Source of the DNA: Acidithiobacillus montserratensis
GTDB taxonomy: Bacteria; Pseudomonadota; Gammaproteobacteria; Acidithiobacillales; Acidithiobacillaceae
NCBI RefSeq assembly: GCF_018853465.1
Contig: NZ_JABBOU010000113.1
Span: forward strand, 1-21,481
DNA length: 21,481 nt
Direction: 5' to 3'
Position 1 is the stretch's first letter, and each line of letters begins with the position of its first letter. Positions 1-8,719 of this stretch are shown here, one piece after another. The translations under genes were made by a program, and so were the position numbers. The notes under the pieces are model-generated. The model was not told the origin of the DNA, searched no databases, and saw only the letters and a program-made list of their open reading frames with translations.

Positions 1-56
1 AGGGTAACAAAATAGCGCCAAAATAAGTATAATTCATAGATAAATAATAATATTTA

Positions 57-1192
57 ATGACCGACATTTTTGTTAACCATGCCGATTTTCCTCGCGGAAA
101 AACGGTGAAACTTTAGATCGTGAACTAGGCTTAAGAAATCGTAATCAGGCGTTCAATCCGATCACTAGGCCAACGCTCTTCTACCCTATTTTTGTTAATC
201 CACACTCCGGTGATGTGGATGTTGTTTCTTCTAATTTGAATAGTGTAGAGGTCTTGCCCGTCACAGCAGATGGAGTTAAAACATGCTGGACGTGGGGTAA
301 GATAAAAGTTGCCAACGAGAAGTCGCTGTTAACAGCCAAACAAGTGAGCGATGGCACATGGCGGGTTTTCAGAAAAGACTACCTTGAAAAGATTGACGGT
401 TCTATTGCAACGACGCTGCCGAAGTCTTTATGGGTCGAAAAGGAAATGAACAATGATTATGGCAGAAGATCGCTTCAAGAGTTGTTAGGGGATTCAATTG
501 TAGAATTCCCCAAATCACCATTCTTAATAAACAAGATCGTTGAGGTTGGCATGGGAAAAGACGGCCTTGTCTTAGATTTCTTTGCCGGTTCTGGAACTAC
601 AGCCCATGCCGTCCTCGACTTCAACAAGCAGGATGGTGGCAACCGCAAGTTTATTCTGGTCCAGCTACCAGAGCCTACCGACCGCACCGATTACCCGACC
701 ATCGCAGATATCACCAAAGAACGTGTCCGTCGTGTCATCAAAAAACTGAACGACGAGGACGGCAACGGAAAGAGTCAGGATCGTGGCTTTCGGGTCTTCA
801 AACTAGCGGAATCCAACTTTACACCGTGGGATGGCTCCATCGACCAATCACCGGAAGCCCTATCCCGGCAGATGGAGATGCACATTGAGCACGTCCGCCA
901 GGGCCGCACCGACGAAGACATCCTCTACGAAATCCTGCTGAAAAGTGGCTTCCCTCTGTCTATTCCCGTGGAGACCCTGCAAGTGGACGGGAAAACTGTC
1001 TATAGCATCAGTGACGGCATCATGCTGGTCTGTTTGGACCGGAACCTGAGCATGCCCTCGGTGCAGGCTATCGTGGACCGATTGCCAGAGCGGGTTGTTT
1101 TCCTCGACGAAGGCTTTGCCGGTAACGATGCCTTGAAGGTGAACGCCAAGGAAGCCTGCAAACTGAAAAACATCGTGTTCAAGGTGGTTTGA
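57..1192 (+). pseudogene. mod: Type III restriction-modification methyltransferase (Mod), 5'-truncated remnant
   Basis: This is the C-terminal part of a beta-class adenine DNA methyltransferase, the modification and recognition subunit of type III systems. A continuous frame runs from about 77 to the stop at 1190-1192; the longest ORF with a recognised start begins at a GTG at 215, but homologous-looking sequence (GLRNRNQAFNP, then YPIFVNP) extends upstream without a start. The SAM-binding motif DFFAGSGTT is at 575-601, preceded by a PKSP..L segment typical of the family. The DPPY catalytic motif, which lies N-terminal in this class, is absent, so roughly half of a normal 550-650 aa protein is missing. 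A 19-codon ORF at 57-113 in another frame (containing FPRGKTVKL) may be more of the same gene shifted by one base; this is tentative. Stops at 48-50 and 74-76 close both frames. The res gene starts 4 bases downstream. Methylation activity is very unlikely. Confidence 0.8.
66..198 (+). repeat. 11-bp direct repeat in the mod remnant
   Basis: ATTTTTGTTAA occurs at 66-76 and again at 188-198, and an inverted 8-base relative (TAACAAAA) lies at 5-12. The second copy encodes IFVN of the Mod YPIFVNP motif. The copies could have mediated a small rearrangement at the broken 5' end of mod, or be chance in AT-rich DNA. Confidence 0.3.
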
Positions 1193-1196
1193 CGGC

Positions 1197-2054
1197 ATGA
1201 AAATCCAGTTCGACGCCAACCAGCCGTTCCAACGCATCGCCGTATCCGCCGTGGTGGACCTTTTCGATGGCCAGCCCCGTGCAGAAGATGCCTTCACTGT
1301 CACCAAGTTCACAGGGGATGCCTTTGGCAGCCTTGGTCTTGGAGCGGAACAGTCAGAATTGGGTCTGGGCAATCGCCTGTTGATTGATGATGCTATTTTG
1401 CATGCCAATGCCCGGAAGATTCAGGACCGTAATGACATCGAGCATCCTGATCCGGCACAACCGTTGGAAGGCTGGACACTCTTTGATGCCATCGCCAACC
1501 AACCCCGGCTCTGTCCGCACTTTTCCACCGAAATGGAAACGGGTACCGGCAAGACCTACGTGTACCTGCGCACCATCTATGAACTGGCAACCCGCTACAG
1601 CTTCAAGAAGTTCATCATCGTGGTTCCCAGCGTGGCAATCCGTGAAGGTGTGCTGCACAGCATCGAGATTATGAAAGAGCATTTCCGGGGTCTGTATAAC
1701 AATCTGCCCGTGGAGCATTTTGTGTATGACGCCAAGAGGGTCAACCGGCTGCGGCAGTTCGCCACCAGCAATACGGTGCAAATTCAGGTCATCAATATAG
1801 ACAAATTTCGGAAAGACGATAACGTCATTTTCAAGGAAAGCGATAAACTCAGCGGTCGCCAGCCCATCGAGTACGTGCAGGCGGCTAGGCCCATCGTCAT
1901 CATCGATGAACCGCAGAGCGTGGACAACACCGACAAGTCCCAGGAAGCCATCAAGGCGTTGAATCCCCTCTGCACATTGCGCTATTCGGCAACCCACAAG
2001 AATCCCTATAACCTGTGGTGTACCGGCTGGACCCTATCCGGGCCTTTGACCTGA
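1197..2054 (+). pseudogene. res: Type III restriction enzyme Res, N-terminal part (frameshifted)
   Basis: This is the first part of the Res subunit, a superfamily 2 ATPase with a C-terminal nuclease that works with Mod. Walker A (TGTGKT) is at residues 115-120, the DEAD-box-like motif II reads IVIIDEPQ near residues 233-240, and motif III reads RYSATH. The normal frame ends at AAC CTG (2010-2015). The next residues (WCTGWTLSGPLT) are out-of-frame junk before a stop at 2052-2054. The expected continuation VYRLDP is found in another frame starting at 2018. Removing two bases (TG, 2016-2017) rejoins the halves into about 1,000 aa, near the usual Res length. The ATG lies 4 bases after mod with no clear ribosome binding site, which suggests translational coupling to mod. 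Confidence 0.85.
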
Positions 2055-4198
2055 AACTGGTGAAGCAAATCGTGGTTGCCAGTGTCCGGGCTGATGAAGA
2101 TGCACGGTACGGCTATATCCGACTGGATGAAGTGATCCCCAAAGCGAAATCCGTCAAGGCCAAATTGAGCGTCCATAAGCAGGGTCCCAAAGGCCCCAAA
2201 GTGTCTTCTATTTTGGTTGGGCAGGATGATGATCTGCACGTCAAATCCGGTGAAATGTCCGTCTACAAGGATGGCTACGTCATCACCGAAATAAACGCCA
2301 CCCCTGGCGATGAGCATATCCGGTTCGCCAATGGCCTGCGCATCAACATGGGCAAGGAAGTCGGCGGTGTGCAGGACGATGAGCAGCGGGTCCAAATCCG
2401 TCTGACCATCCAGAAGCACCTCGATAAAGAACTCATGCTGCATGGCCTGGGCAAAGGTATCAAAGTGTTGAGCCTCTTTTTCATCGACAGGGTCGCCAAC
2501 TACCGTACCTATGATACCGATGGGTATTCCATGCCTGGCCCTTTTGCTCGCATTTTTGACGAAGAACTGGCGGCCTTGGCCCAGGTTGAGAAGTACAGGC
2601 CGCTGACCTGGTTGCAGGACAGGGAGAACCTGGACAAGGTGCATAACGGCTATTTCGCCAAAGACGGCAAAGGCAAGCTCAAGGACAGTCGTGGAGACAC
2701 TCAGGCTGATGATGAGGTGTACAACCTGATCATGAAGGAAAAAGAGCGATTGCTGTCCATGGATGAACCATTACGCTTCCTGTTCAGCCATTCGGCGTTA
2801 CGAGAAGGCTGGGATAATCCTAACGTCTTCCAGATATGCACGCTACGGGAAATGGGCAGCGAACAGGAGCGCCGGCAGACCATTGGCCGTGGTTTGCGCC
2901 TGCCGGTGGACGCTGACGGCCTGCGAGTTATGGATGATTCCGTCAACCGGCTGACCGTGATCGCTAATGAAGGGTATGCCGCCTTTGCCGATGCCCTGCA
3001 AAAGGAATACGAGCGGGATTGCGGTGTCACCTTTGGGAAAATCCCCATGACAGCCTTGAGGCGTCTGTCTGTGATGGATGGCGACACCGAAAAATCTATT
3101 GGCCGTGACAAGGCAGAAGCCCTGAAGGCGGCGCTGGTAGAACAGGGGTATCTCGACCACGATGGCCGCATCCTGCCCGCCTTTGACCCCCAACGGCAGG
3201 GATTTCGTATTGTAGTGCCACCGGCCCTGGAAACTGAAGGCATTACTTCTGCGGACGTGATCGATCTGCTTTCCAAATACCGGATGGAACGGCATGTGCA
3301 GAAGGATAAGGACGAACGACCCAATCCCTTCAATAAGCAGGTGCTCCTGAACCCGGATTTCAAGGTGCTGTGGGATCAGATCAAACCTCGCACCCGCTAC
3401 CGGATTGGGTTCACTACAGAGGAACTGGTGAAGACTGCCGCCAAGGCACTCAAGGAAATGCCGGTCATCAAAAAACCTGTAGTACACGTAGATGAGGCCG
3501 CCTTACCCGTCGGTGGCGGCGGTGTGGGCACCAGAATGATCGCCAGTTCATCCATGGATGGCGGTTCTACGGTAACGGCTATTCCGGACATCATCGCCTA
3601 TTTGCAGGAAAGCACGGGGCTGACCCGGTCCACTTTGGCACTGATCATCAAACGGTCGGAAACCATGCAGCAGTTCATCAACCATCCTCAGCGGTACCTG
3701 GATCAGGTGGCGGCCATCATCAACAAGGAAATGGCCAGGCTGATTGTGGACGGCATAGAGTATGAACGAATCATGGTTGGCCCGGACGCCGAATGGGAGA
3801 TGCACCGGCTAGAGGAATCCGAAAAACTGGTAGATTACCTAACCAGCCTGAAAGTGGACCATCCCGACAAAACGCCATACCCCTACATCGAATATGATTC
3901 CCAAGTGGAGCTGGAATTCGCCAGAAAGATGGATAGTCGTGAGGACATTCTGGTTTTTGTGAAACTGCCTAAATGGTTCAAGGTGGATACCCCGGTGGGT
4001 ACCTATAACCCCGACTGGGCCATTGTGAAGCGGGATGACGTCGGTGAAAAGAAGCTGTATCTGGTCCGAGAAACTAAGGGCACCAAGGACATGAATAAGG
4101 TGCGCCCCGATGAGCGGGATAAGATCCGCTGTGGCGTGAAACACTTTGAGGCGCTTGGTGTGGATTATGACTATGCGGTGAATGGGGATGAGGTTTGA
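2015..4198 (+). pseudogene. res: Type III restriction enzyme Res, C-terminal part (helicase motifs and nuclease)
   Basis: This is the second part of the split Res protein. True homology starts at GTG TAC CGG (2018, VYRLDPIRAFDLKLVK). The apparent GTG start at 2015 has no visible ribosome binding site and is probably not used. Helicase motifs V (ALREGWDNPNVFQICTL) and VI (QERRQTIGRGLRLP) are intact. Near the C-terminus the PD-(D/E)XK nuclease signature is visible as YNPDWAIV followed by LVRETKGT. Every motif of an active enzyme is present across the two parts, so the single 2-base slip is the only visible lesion in res. It could be a real mutation, a phase-variable slip or an assembly error. 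With mod truncated, restriction would have no partner from this locus. Transcription probably continues from mod. Confidence 0.85.
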
Positions 4199-4236
4199 TG
4201 ATTCCTCGACATTTTGGCGCTGTGTCAGGTTTATGG

Positions 4237-4277
4237 AGTGCTTGCTGAGTGACGAATTAATGTGCCTTTCAAGCACT
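4237..4277. repeat. 8-bp perfect inverted repeat after res
   Basis: AGTGCTTG (4237-4244) and CAAGCACT (4270-4277) are exact reverse complements separated by 25 bases. The repeat lies between the res stop and the next gene. There is no T-run after it, so it is at best a weak terminator. It may be coincidental. Confidence 0.35.
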
Positions 4278-4364
4278 ATGTGCGAGCCATTTTATGGACT
4301 AATATGATCAGCGTATGCCATAGCCTTTTGGTGTTGCAGGTAAGACAATAAACAGAGGTGTTCT

Positions 4365-5039
4365 TTGATTAATAAATATTCACAACGATTTGGCGAACTA
4401 CAGATAGAAATGGATAAGGTTGAATCTACCCGCCATAAAAAACAAAGGCAGTCAGAGCATGGCAACATTACCGAAGTGGAGATGGTAGATATAGAGGCTT
4501 TATGCGAGTGGAGAATAAAGGTCAAAAACCTACTTGCCAAATCTTGTGGGCTGGAGTCTGAACATTACAGAGAATTTGTGCGGGCAGAAAAGTATTGTTT
4601 GATGGATACCACCTATAAAATGTTGTTGCGCATCCGGCCCATTTTCAAAGCGGCAAAAGAAGATTATGATGGCGGTTTTCTCACGTCTTTTAAATCATTA
4701 GTGCAGGCAGAGGTGTTCGATAATGTGCTGGAGCAGTCCGGTGAGTTGCTTTCATCTGGTTACCACGAGGCCGCAGCAGTTATAGCAGGAGTTGCGCTTG
4801 AGACTGGCCTCAGAGAACTTTGCAATAGGCACTCAGTAGCACATGGCAAGCTCAACAAGATGAACGATGATCTAGTTAAGGCAAGTGCGTACAATTTGCT
4901 TCAACATAAACGCATCACAGCTCTGGCTGATATTAGAAATAATGCAGCGCATGGCAATAAGGGGAAATTCACTGAAGAAGACGTGAGATTGATGATTCGT
5001 GATGTCGAGCAGTTTCTGGCTCAACATTTGCCTGACTGA
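4365..5039 (+). CDS. HEPN-fold protein, DUF4145-like
   Basis: This is a 224 aa cytoplasmic protein starting at TTG 4365, chosen because an AGAGGTG ribosome binding site (4354-4360) sits 4 bases upstream. The N-terminal half is helical and charged with no recognisable motif. The C-terminal half reads like DUF4145 (SSGYHEAAAVIAGVALETGLREL, then DIRNNAAHG) of the HEPN clan. The Rx4H signature is R191-NNAA-H196, the arrangement of RNA-cleaving HEPN domains. HEPN/DUF4145 proteins are frequent in restriction and toxin-antitoxin loci, as stand-alone RNases, adaptors or fusions. Here the gene follows a type III restriction locus and is 24 bases ahead of a DUF4238-like gene, so a two-gene operon is likely. 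Whether it is a nuclease or an inactive scaffold cannot be told from sequence alone. There are no membrane segments. Confidence 0.8.
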   Translation: MINKYSQRFGELQIEMDKVESTRHKKQRQSEHGNITEVEMVDIEALCEWRIKVKNLLAKSCGLESEHYREFVRAEKYCLMDTTYKMLLRIRPIFKAAKEDYDGGFLTSFKSLVQAEVFDNVLEQSGELLSSGYHEAAAVIAGVALETGLRELCNRHSVAHGKLNKMNDDLVKASAYNLLQHKRITALADIRNNAAHGNKGKFTEEDVRLMIRDVEQFLAQHLPD

Positions 5040-5063
5040 TTAACTAAGTAATGGGATAATCCT

Positions 5064-5858
5064 ATGGCCAAATATTCCGGCTTGCAGCCCGGTAATCCGC
5101 ACCAGATTACCCGAAAACAGCATATATTCCCTGCAAAGAGCATTGAACGATTCTGTGTCAACAACGCTGTTGACGTATGGTTGGTCAAGCAGAGTAAGAA
5201 GATTAGGGTGAACCAAAGGAATCCTATTTTCACAGGGAATCGTATATGGGATCATGCCACAGAGCGTGGTTCGTATGGTGTTGAAGCGGAGTTCCAGAAA
5301 ATCGCTGACTCTTGTGTTGATGACAAGCGTGATCACCTCGGCAAGGATGAGTGTGAAATAGTATCGGCCTTCTACGGACTTCTGCTCAGCAGGCAGGAAG
5401 TTTTGGACACTCCACGATCTCCAGCCGTTGTTCACGGTGTAACTGGTTGGGACAGGAGCAACTATCAAGATGAAATGGAGTATATCGAATCCCAAGGAGG
5501 ACACACCATCTGCCAAGTCGATGGTGTCGCCATCCTTGATGGAAGGCAAATAAATGGATTTTCCGTCTTTACAGGAATGGACCGTTTCCTTTTGGAAAAT
5601 CCGGGGCTGGAATGGGTCATGGCACATGCACCTTCAGGCATGGAGTTTGTCGTGCCAGACCGGTTTTCAAGCAGTATGAACGGTGTGCTGCAGCATTATG
5701 CTGCGATTCCCATAACGCCAGGAATCGCGCTCATTGCACCGACTGTCTTCCCGTATCCGCGCAATTTAACGGTTGGCCATATTAACGTTATGAATTCCAT
5801 AGCCAAAAAAATGTCACGAGCGTATTACTTCGCATCAAATCTTGTGGCGTTGCTATAA
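5064..5858 (+). CDS. DUF4238-like protein of unknown function
   Basis: This is a 264 aa soluble protein with ATG at 5064; an earlier ATG at 5051 runs into a stop at once. Its pattern resembles DUF4238. The N-terminus has RKQHIFPAKSIERF (compare the family's KxHxxPxxxLxxF), followed by NPIF, then an acidic helix (IWDHATERG, EAEFQKIAD). The C-terminus has a P-ITPGIAL strand and HINVMNSIAKKMSRAYYFAS. The fold and reaction of this family are not known to me. DUF4238 proteins turn up repeatedly in variable and defence regions. It lies 24 bases after the HEPN gene on the same strand, which suggests co-expression and perhaps a functional pair (effector with partner or antidote). The family call rests on motif resemblance only. 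No membrane segments or signal peptide are visible. Confidence 0.65.
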   Translation: MAKYSGLQPGNPHQITRKQHIFPAKSIERFCVNNAVDVWLVKQSKKIRVNQRNPIFTGNRIWDHATERGSYGVEAEFQKIADSCVDDKRDHLGKDECEIVSAFYGLLLSRQEVLDTPRSPAVVHGVTGWDRSNYQDEMEYIESQGGHTICQVDGVAILDGRQINGFSVFTGMDRFLLENPGLEWVMAHAPSGMEFVVPDRFSSSMNGVLQHYAAIPITPGIALIAPTVFPYPRNLTVGHINVMNSIAKKMSRAYYFASNLVALL

Positions 5859-6356
5859 CCTGACAAGCTCCAATATTCACCCATTCTACGCCACCATCAC
5901 CCCCACCCCCATAAGCCGTGCCCACGCCGCCGTATTCTCATCCTCAATGGCCGGTGTGTCCGTTTTGGACAAAAAGCATCATTCTGAGCAAGCTTTGGAG
6001 TGGTGGCCTGTCAATAGTGGGCGGTCCCGTTTCAAGCGGCCCAGAGTGTGCCTGTGCATCTGACCTTGATGGACCAGCTGTAGATGATGATGCGTCTTTT
6101 CCGCCATGCGCGCTCCGAAACCTCCGATGAGGGGTTAAGACTGGTGGCGGCCATTGGGATAGGATAAAGTATGAGTCACACTCAAATTATCTAGTTGTGA
6201 GCGTAAGGTTTCACTGTCTCATGTGGGGGCGACAGCAGAAAAGAAAATACAACTTGACAGGAAATTTATTGAAGGCGCCACAAGGAATAGAATGATGCAT
6301 AAGGTACAGTTGTCATAAATTAGCTTTTCGATGGCTAACGCCCTAATAAGTGATAA
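5859..6356. other. Intergenic region with decayed coding remnants
   Basis: No intact gene is visible in these roughly 500 bases. The left half is GC-richer than the operon that follows. On the - strand a short open stretch ending at about 5892 reads as a possible C-terminus (SKTDTPAIEDENTAAWARL). On the + strand, just after an in-frame stop near 6081, a stretch reads MMMRLFRHARSETSDEGLRL and ends near 6169. Both look like fragments of former genes, but I cannot name them. The right half (about 6170-6350) is AT-rich, carries a TTGACA hexamer near 6254 without a well-spaced -10 box, and presumably includes the promoter of the receiver/kinase operon. Confidence 0.4.
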
Positions 6357-6368
6357 AAGGTGAGCAAT

Positions 6369-6974
6369 ATGGCTTGGATTTTGGCAAACAAGGATTGGAT
6401 TTTTGGTGGCATAGGTATCAGCTTTTTTGGTTTAATAATATGGTTTTTCCATTTTAATTCGAGAGGAGGCGAATCTGATGCAGCAATAAACAACTCAACA
6501 AAAGTAGATGTAACGGTGAACAATAATACAGGTGATATTGTGTCAAAAGAGAACCAGAAATCAGGGGCTTTCAATATCGACACAGCAAAATCAAATACTC
6601 ACATACTGTTTGTTGATGATGAAAACTTCAGCGTTTTAAAGATAATAAAAAAAGCCGGATGGATACATACAAGAAAGGTTAAGGATATTGACAACATAGA
6701 TGGCAATGATGCGACATGGGCTGATATTTATTTTATTGATATACACGGTGTTGGCGCCAGTATGGAATTCCAAGAGGAAGGACTTGGGCTTGCACAAGCC
6801 TTAAAACGTCGATACCCCAAAAAAGGCCTTGTTATATATTCATCAAACCAGGATGGCGATATGTTTAATTCTGCATTAAATTTGTCTGATGCAAACTTAC
6901 GCAAAAATACAGAACCGCACGAGTTTTTGCGGACATTAGAAAATATCGCAGAAAGGATGCACAACGATAAGTGA
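6369..6974 (+). CDS. Membrane-anchored response-regulator receiver protein
   Basis: This is a 201 aa protein from ATG 6369, preferred over GTG 6360 because AAGGTGAG (6357-6364) is a good ribosome binding site for the ATG. One membrane helix spans residues 10-29 (KDWIFGGIGISFFGLIIWFF). A polar, Asn-rich linker follows (residues 36-75, including VTVNNNTGD), then a receiver-like domain (77-190). The key receiver residues are present: acidic pair D83/D84, phospho-acceptor candidate D124 in YFIDIHG, S158/S159 at the Thr/Ser switch position, and K179. There is no DNA-binding output domain. The short W..K.W(I/V)F.GIG anchor resembles those I recall on many small effector proteins of defence loci. 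It overlaps the next gene by 4 bases and is strongly AT-rich. A phosphorylation-controlled membrane protein is inferred; its output is unknown. Confidence 0.75.
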   Translation: MAWILANKDWIFGGIGISFFGLIIWFFHFNSRGGESDAAINNSTKVDVTVNNNTGDIVSKENQKSGAFNIDTAKSNTHILFVDDENFSVLKIIKKAGWIHTRKVKDIDNIDGNDATWADIYFIDIHGVGASMEFQEEGLGLAQALKRRYPKKGLVIYSSNQDGDMFNSALNLSDANLRKNTEPHEFLRTLENIAERMHNDK

Positions 6975-7990
6975 AAACAAGATATGCTCTTTATGATAAA
7001 GAAAAAAAACTGGTCTTCGGAAACTTGAATGATGAAGACATTAAGATATTAAATTGCCCACAACAAAAAGACGTGACAAGAGAATACAGATTTTGCAAAA
7101 TGTGCTCTGAAAATGGCGAAATAAAAATTATATCATACGACAAAGATATTGTCGCAAGCTCAAAAAGAATTAACTCCTTAGCTTTAACGATTCTTAATTC
7201 AACGGGCTACATAATTGAAAATATAAATTGCGCGTCCCGAAAAATATCTAACGATAACAAGAAAATATTGCATAATATAGTTTCAATAAGCGCACATATT
7301 ACTCAGGACATATATAGTTTTTTTGAAGTGCAAGACACCCCTTACAATGCAGAATACAAAGATAAAGTAAAGAATAAATTGGCGCAACACCCTGAAAAAG
7401 CGGCAAACTTGTTATTCTTAATCACAAAGCATTCTGATTCTATAAGAGACGAACTGCTTGCTGTAGAGAGTATTTTCTCAGAACAATCAAATAGACTCAA
7501 CAAAATGCAGCACTCTGTACACAAAGTGCTGATGCACGTGTTGTACAGATTTAAAGTAGAATTTGATGATAAAAATATAAGTTGCTATCTACAAAAAAGC
7601 GATGTTATTGGTTTCTTTGATTATACAACAGTATCGTCAGCCCTATACCATATAATTGGTAACTTCGCAAAATATACGGAACAAGGAACGAAAATATCAA
7701 TCACATTATCTCACGACAATAAATCATTATATATTTCAATAAATGCATTTAGTTTGGCTATAAATGAAGACGAGGTTGACAAGATTTTTGGTGACGGCTA
7801 TTCAGGCAAGGTGCCAAGTCAATTGCGTAAATCTGGTAGTGGGATAGGGCTGTTTGTTGCAAATAAACTAATAAATGCAAATGGCGGCAAGTTATCTGTA
7901 ATCAGAGACAAAGGTGAAACACATACTGTTATTGGTATAAAATATCAGGAAAACGAATTTATGATAAAGTTACCCCAATCTTCTGGATAA
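6971..7990 (+). CDS. Soluble histidine-kinase-like ATPase (HATPase_c)
   Basis: This is a 339 aa protein whose GTG start at 6971 overlaps the stop of the receiver gene (GTGA), so translation is coupled. Residues 1-90 have no domain I recognise. An H-box-like helix with H101 (KKILHNIVSISAH) is followed by a helical region and an ATP-binding GHKL domain at about 215-330. The N box is HIIGNFAKYT (N231), and the G2 box SGSGIGLFVANKL (288-300) is clear. The G1 box is degenerate: where DxGxG is expected the sequence reads INAFSLAINEDE, so the adenine-contacting Asp appears replaced. There are no membrane helices; membrane localisation could come from its partner. The obvious role is the kinase or phosphatase of the preceding receiver. 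It may also be a pseudokinase-like GHKL switch. Base composition is AT-rich like its partner and unlike the recombinases. Confidence 0.75.
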   Translation: MKTRYALYDKEKKLVFGNLNDEDIKILNCPQQKDVTREYRFCKMCSENGEIKIISYDKDIVASSKRINSLALTILNSTGYIIENINCASRKISNDNKKILHNIVSISAHITQDIYSFFEVQDTPYNAEYKDKVKNKLAQHPEKAANLLFLITKHSDSIRDELLAVESIFSEQSNRLNKMQHSVHKVLMHVLYRFKVEFDDKNISCYLQKSDVIGFFDYTTVSSALYHIIGNFAKYTEQGTKISITLSHDNKSLYISINAFSLAINEDEVDKIFGDGYSGKVPSQLRKSGSGIGLFVANKLINANGGKLSVIRDKGETHTVIGIKYQENEFMIKLPQSSG

Positions 7991-8287
7991 AAAGAACTTG
8001 TTATAGACACTTGGTTGTTGGACACTTTTGGATCTGTTTCCCGCCTTGATTCTGTCCATCTGTCTGTTAACGGAAAAAAGGTATCATCCTCGACAAAATA
8101 GTTTCATCCCGTGGGTGCGGCATAAGTGGGTTATAAGCGGTCTGAAAACGTACAATCAACGAGTTGCGTTATTCTCAGGATGACACTTTTTGTTCTATAT
8201 CTCATCGGCGGCACGTTTAGCGGGCAATTTAAAGTTGCTGGATATATAAACCACTTTATTGCATTGCATGGCTTTCATGATGATACT
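7991..8287. other. Intergenic region between cargo and mobility module
   Basis: No convincing gene or RNA is seen in these 297 bases, which separate two gene blocks that converge (kinase +, small coiled-coil gene -). An open stretch of about 67 codons on the + strand (8126-8329) has no ribosome binding site and runs into the end of the opposite gene, so it is not called. No strong terminator hairpin was found. Confidence 0.4.
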
Positions 8288-8716
8288 TTATTCTTGGCGA
8301 ACAGTTACATTTCTATTAACTGCAGGTAAAGGCTTGTTCAGCACATCTTGGGTAACCCCCTTCAAGTGCGCATTATAGCTCCATGTAGCAAACCGCTCCA
8401 TTAGTTTATTATTTTCCATCTTCAGACGTTCATTCTCGCCTTCCAACCTAGCCACTCGGTCTTGCAAAACCTTCACTTCGGGCGGCACACTTTTGGCTGG
8501 TGTCTCTCCGACCTTCCCAGTCAGGACCCGTTTTCGGAGGTTAAAGGCGTTCTTGATGCGTTCGTGGTTGCTCAACGCCTGACGGGTATAGCTTGCCCTT
8601 AAGTGTTTGAGAATAGACTCACGCAAAAGATCCCAAGTCAATTTCCCAGACCAACCATCCAGGATGCCCACAATGCGATCCAGGTCCGCAGGTGTAATAT
8701 TTCGAGATCTACGCAT
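8288..8716 (-). CDS. Small coiled-coil accessory protein of recombinase module (GmtX/TnpC-like)
   Basis: This is a 142 aa protein and the last gene of the four-gene - strand set, starting 3 bases after the stop of the 669 aa recombinase. The N-terminal 70 residues look helical and DNA-binding-like (DLDRIVGILDGWSGKLTWDL, then YTRQALSNHERI). Residues about 83-110 form a coiled coil (VKVLQDRVARLEGENERLKM). Size, position and architecture match the small third component of Tn554-like (TnpC) and gamma-mobile-trio (GmtX) modules. In Tn554, TnpC influences transposition orientation and efficiency. For this protein an accessory role in recombination is inferred. I recognise the arrangement more than the sequence, so the GmtX name is tentative. 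Confidence 0.7.
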   Translation of the reverse strand: MRRSRNITPADLDRIVGILDGWSGKLTWDLLRESILKHLRASYTRQALSNHERIKNAFNLRKRVLTGKVGETPAKSVPPEVKVLQDRVARLEGENERLKMENNKLMERFATWSYNAHLKGVTQDVLNKPLPAVNRNVTVRQE

Positions 8717-8719
8717 ATT

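Noticed and set aside
860..1408. 182 aa ORF on the - strand across the mod/res junction
   Set aside because: It is antisense to mod and res, which carry clear family motifs; its own sequence has no recognisable domain.
1353..1997. 214 aa - strand ORF, and similar long - strand ORFs at 2006-2644, 2701-3363 and 2843-3487
   Set aside because: Shadows of the res gene, arising from its codon use; no motifs or ribosome binding sites.
5040..5627. 195 aa - strand ORF opposite the DUF4238-like gene
   Set aside because: The + strand gene has family-like motifs and operon spacing; the antisense ORF has neither.
6254..6259. TTGACA hexamer as a -35 box for the receiver/kinase operon
   Set aside because: No plausible -10 box at 16-18 bases; TAGAAT lies too far downstream, so I did not call a promoter.
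8126..8329. 67 aa + strand ORF after the kinase gene
   Set aside because: No ribosome binding site, no recognisable domain, and it runs into the 3' end of the opposite small coiled-coil gene.
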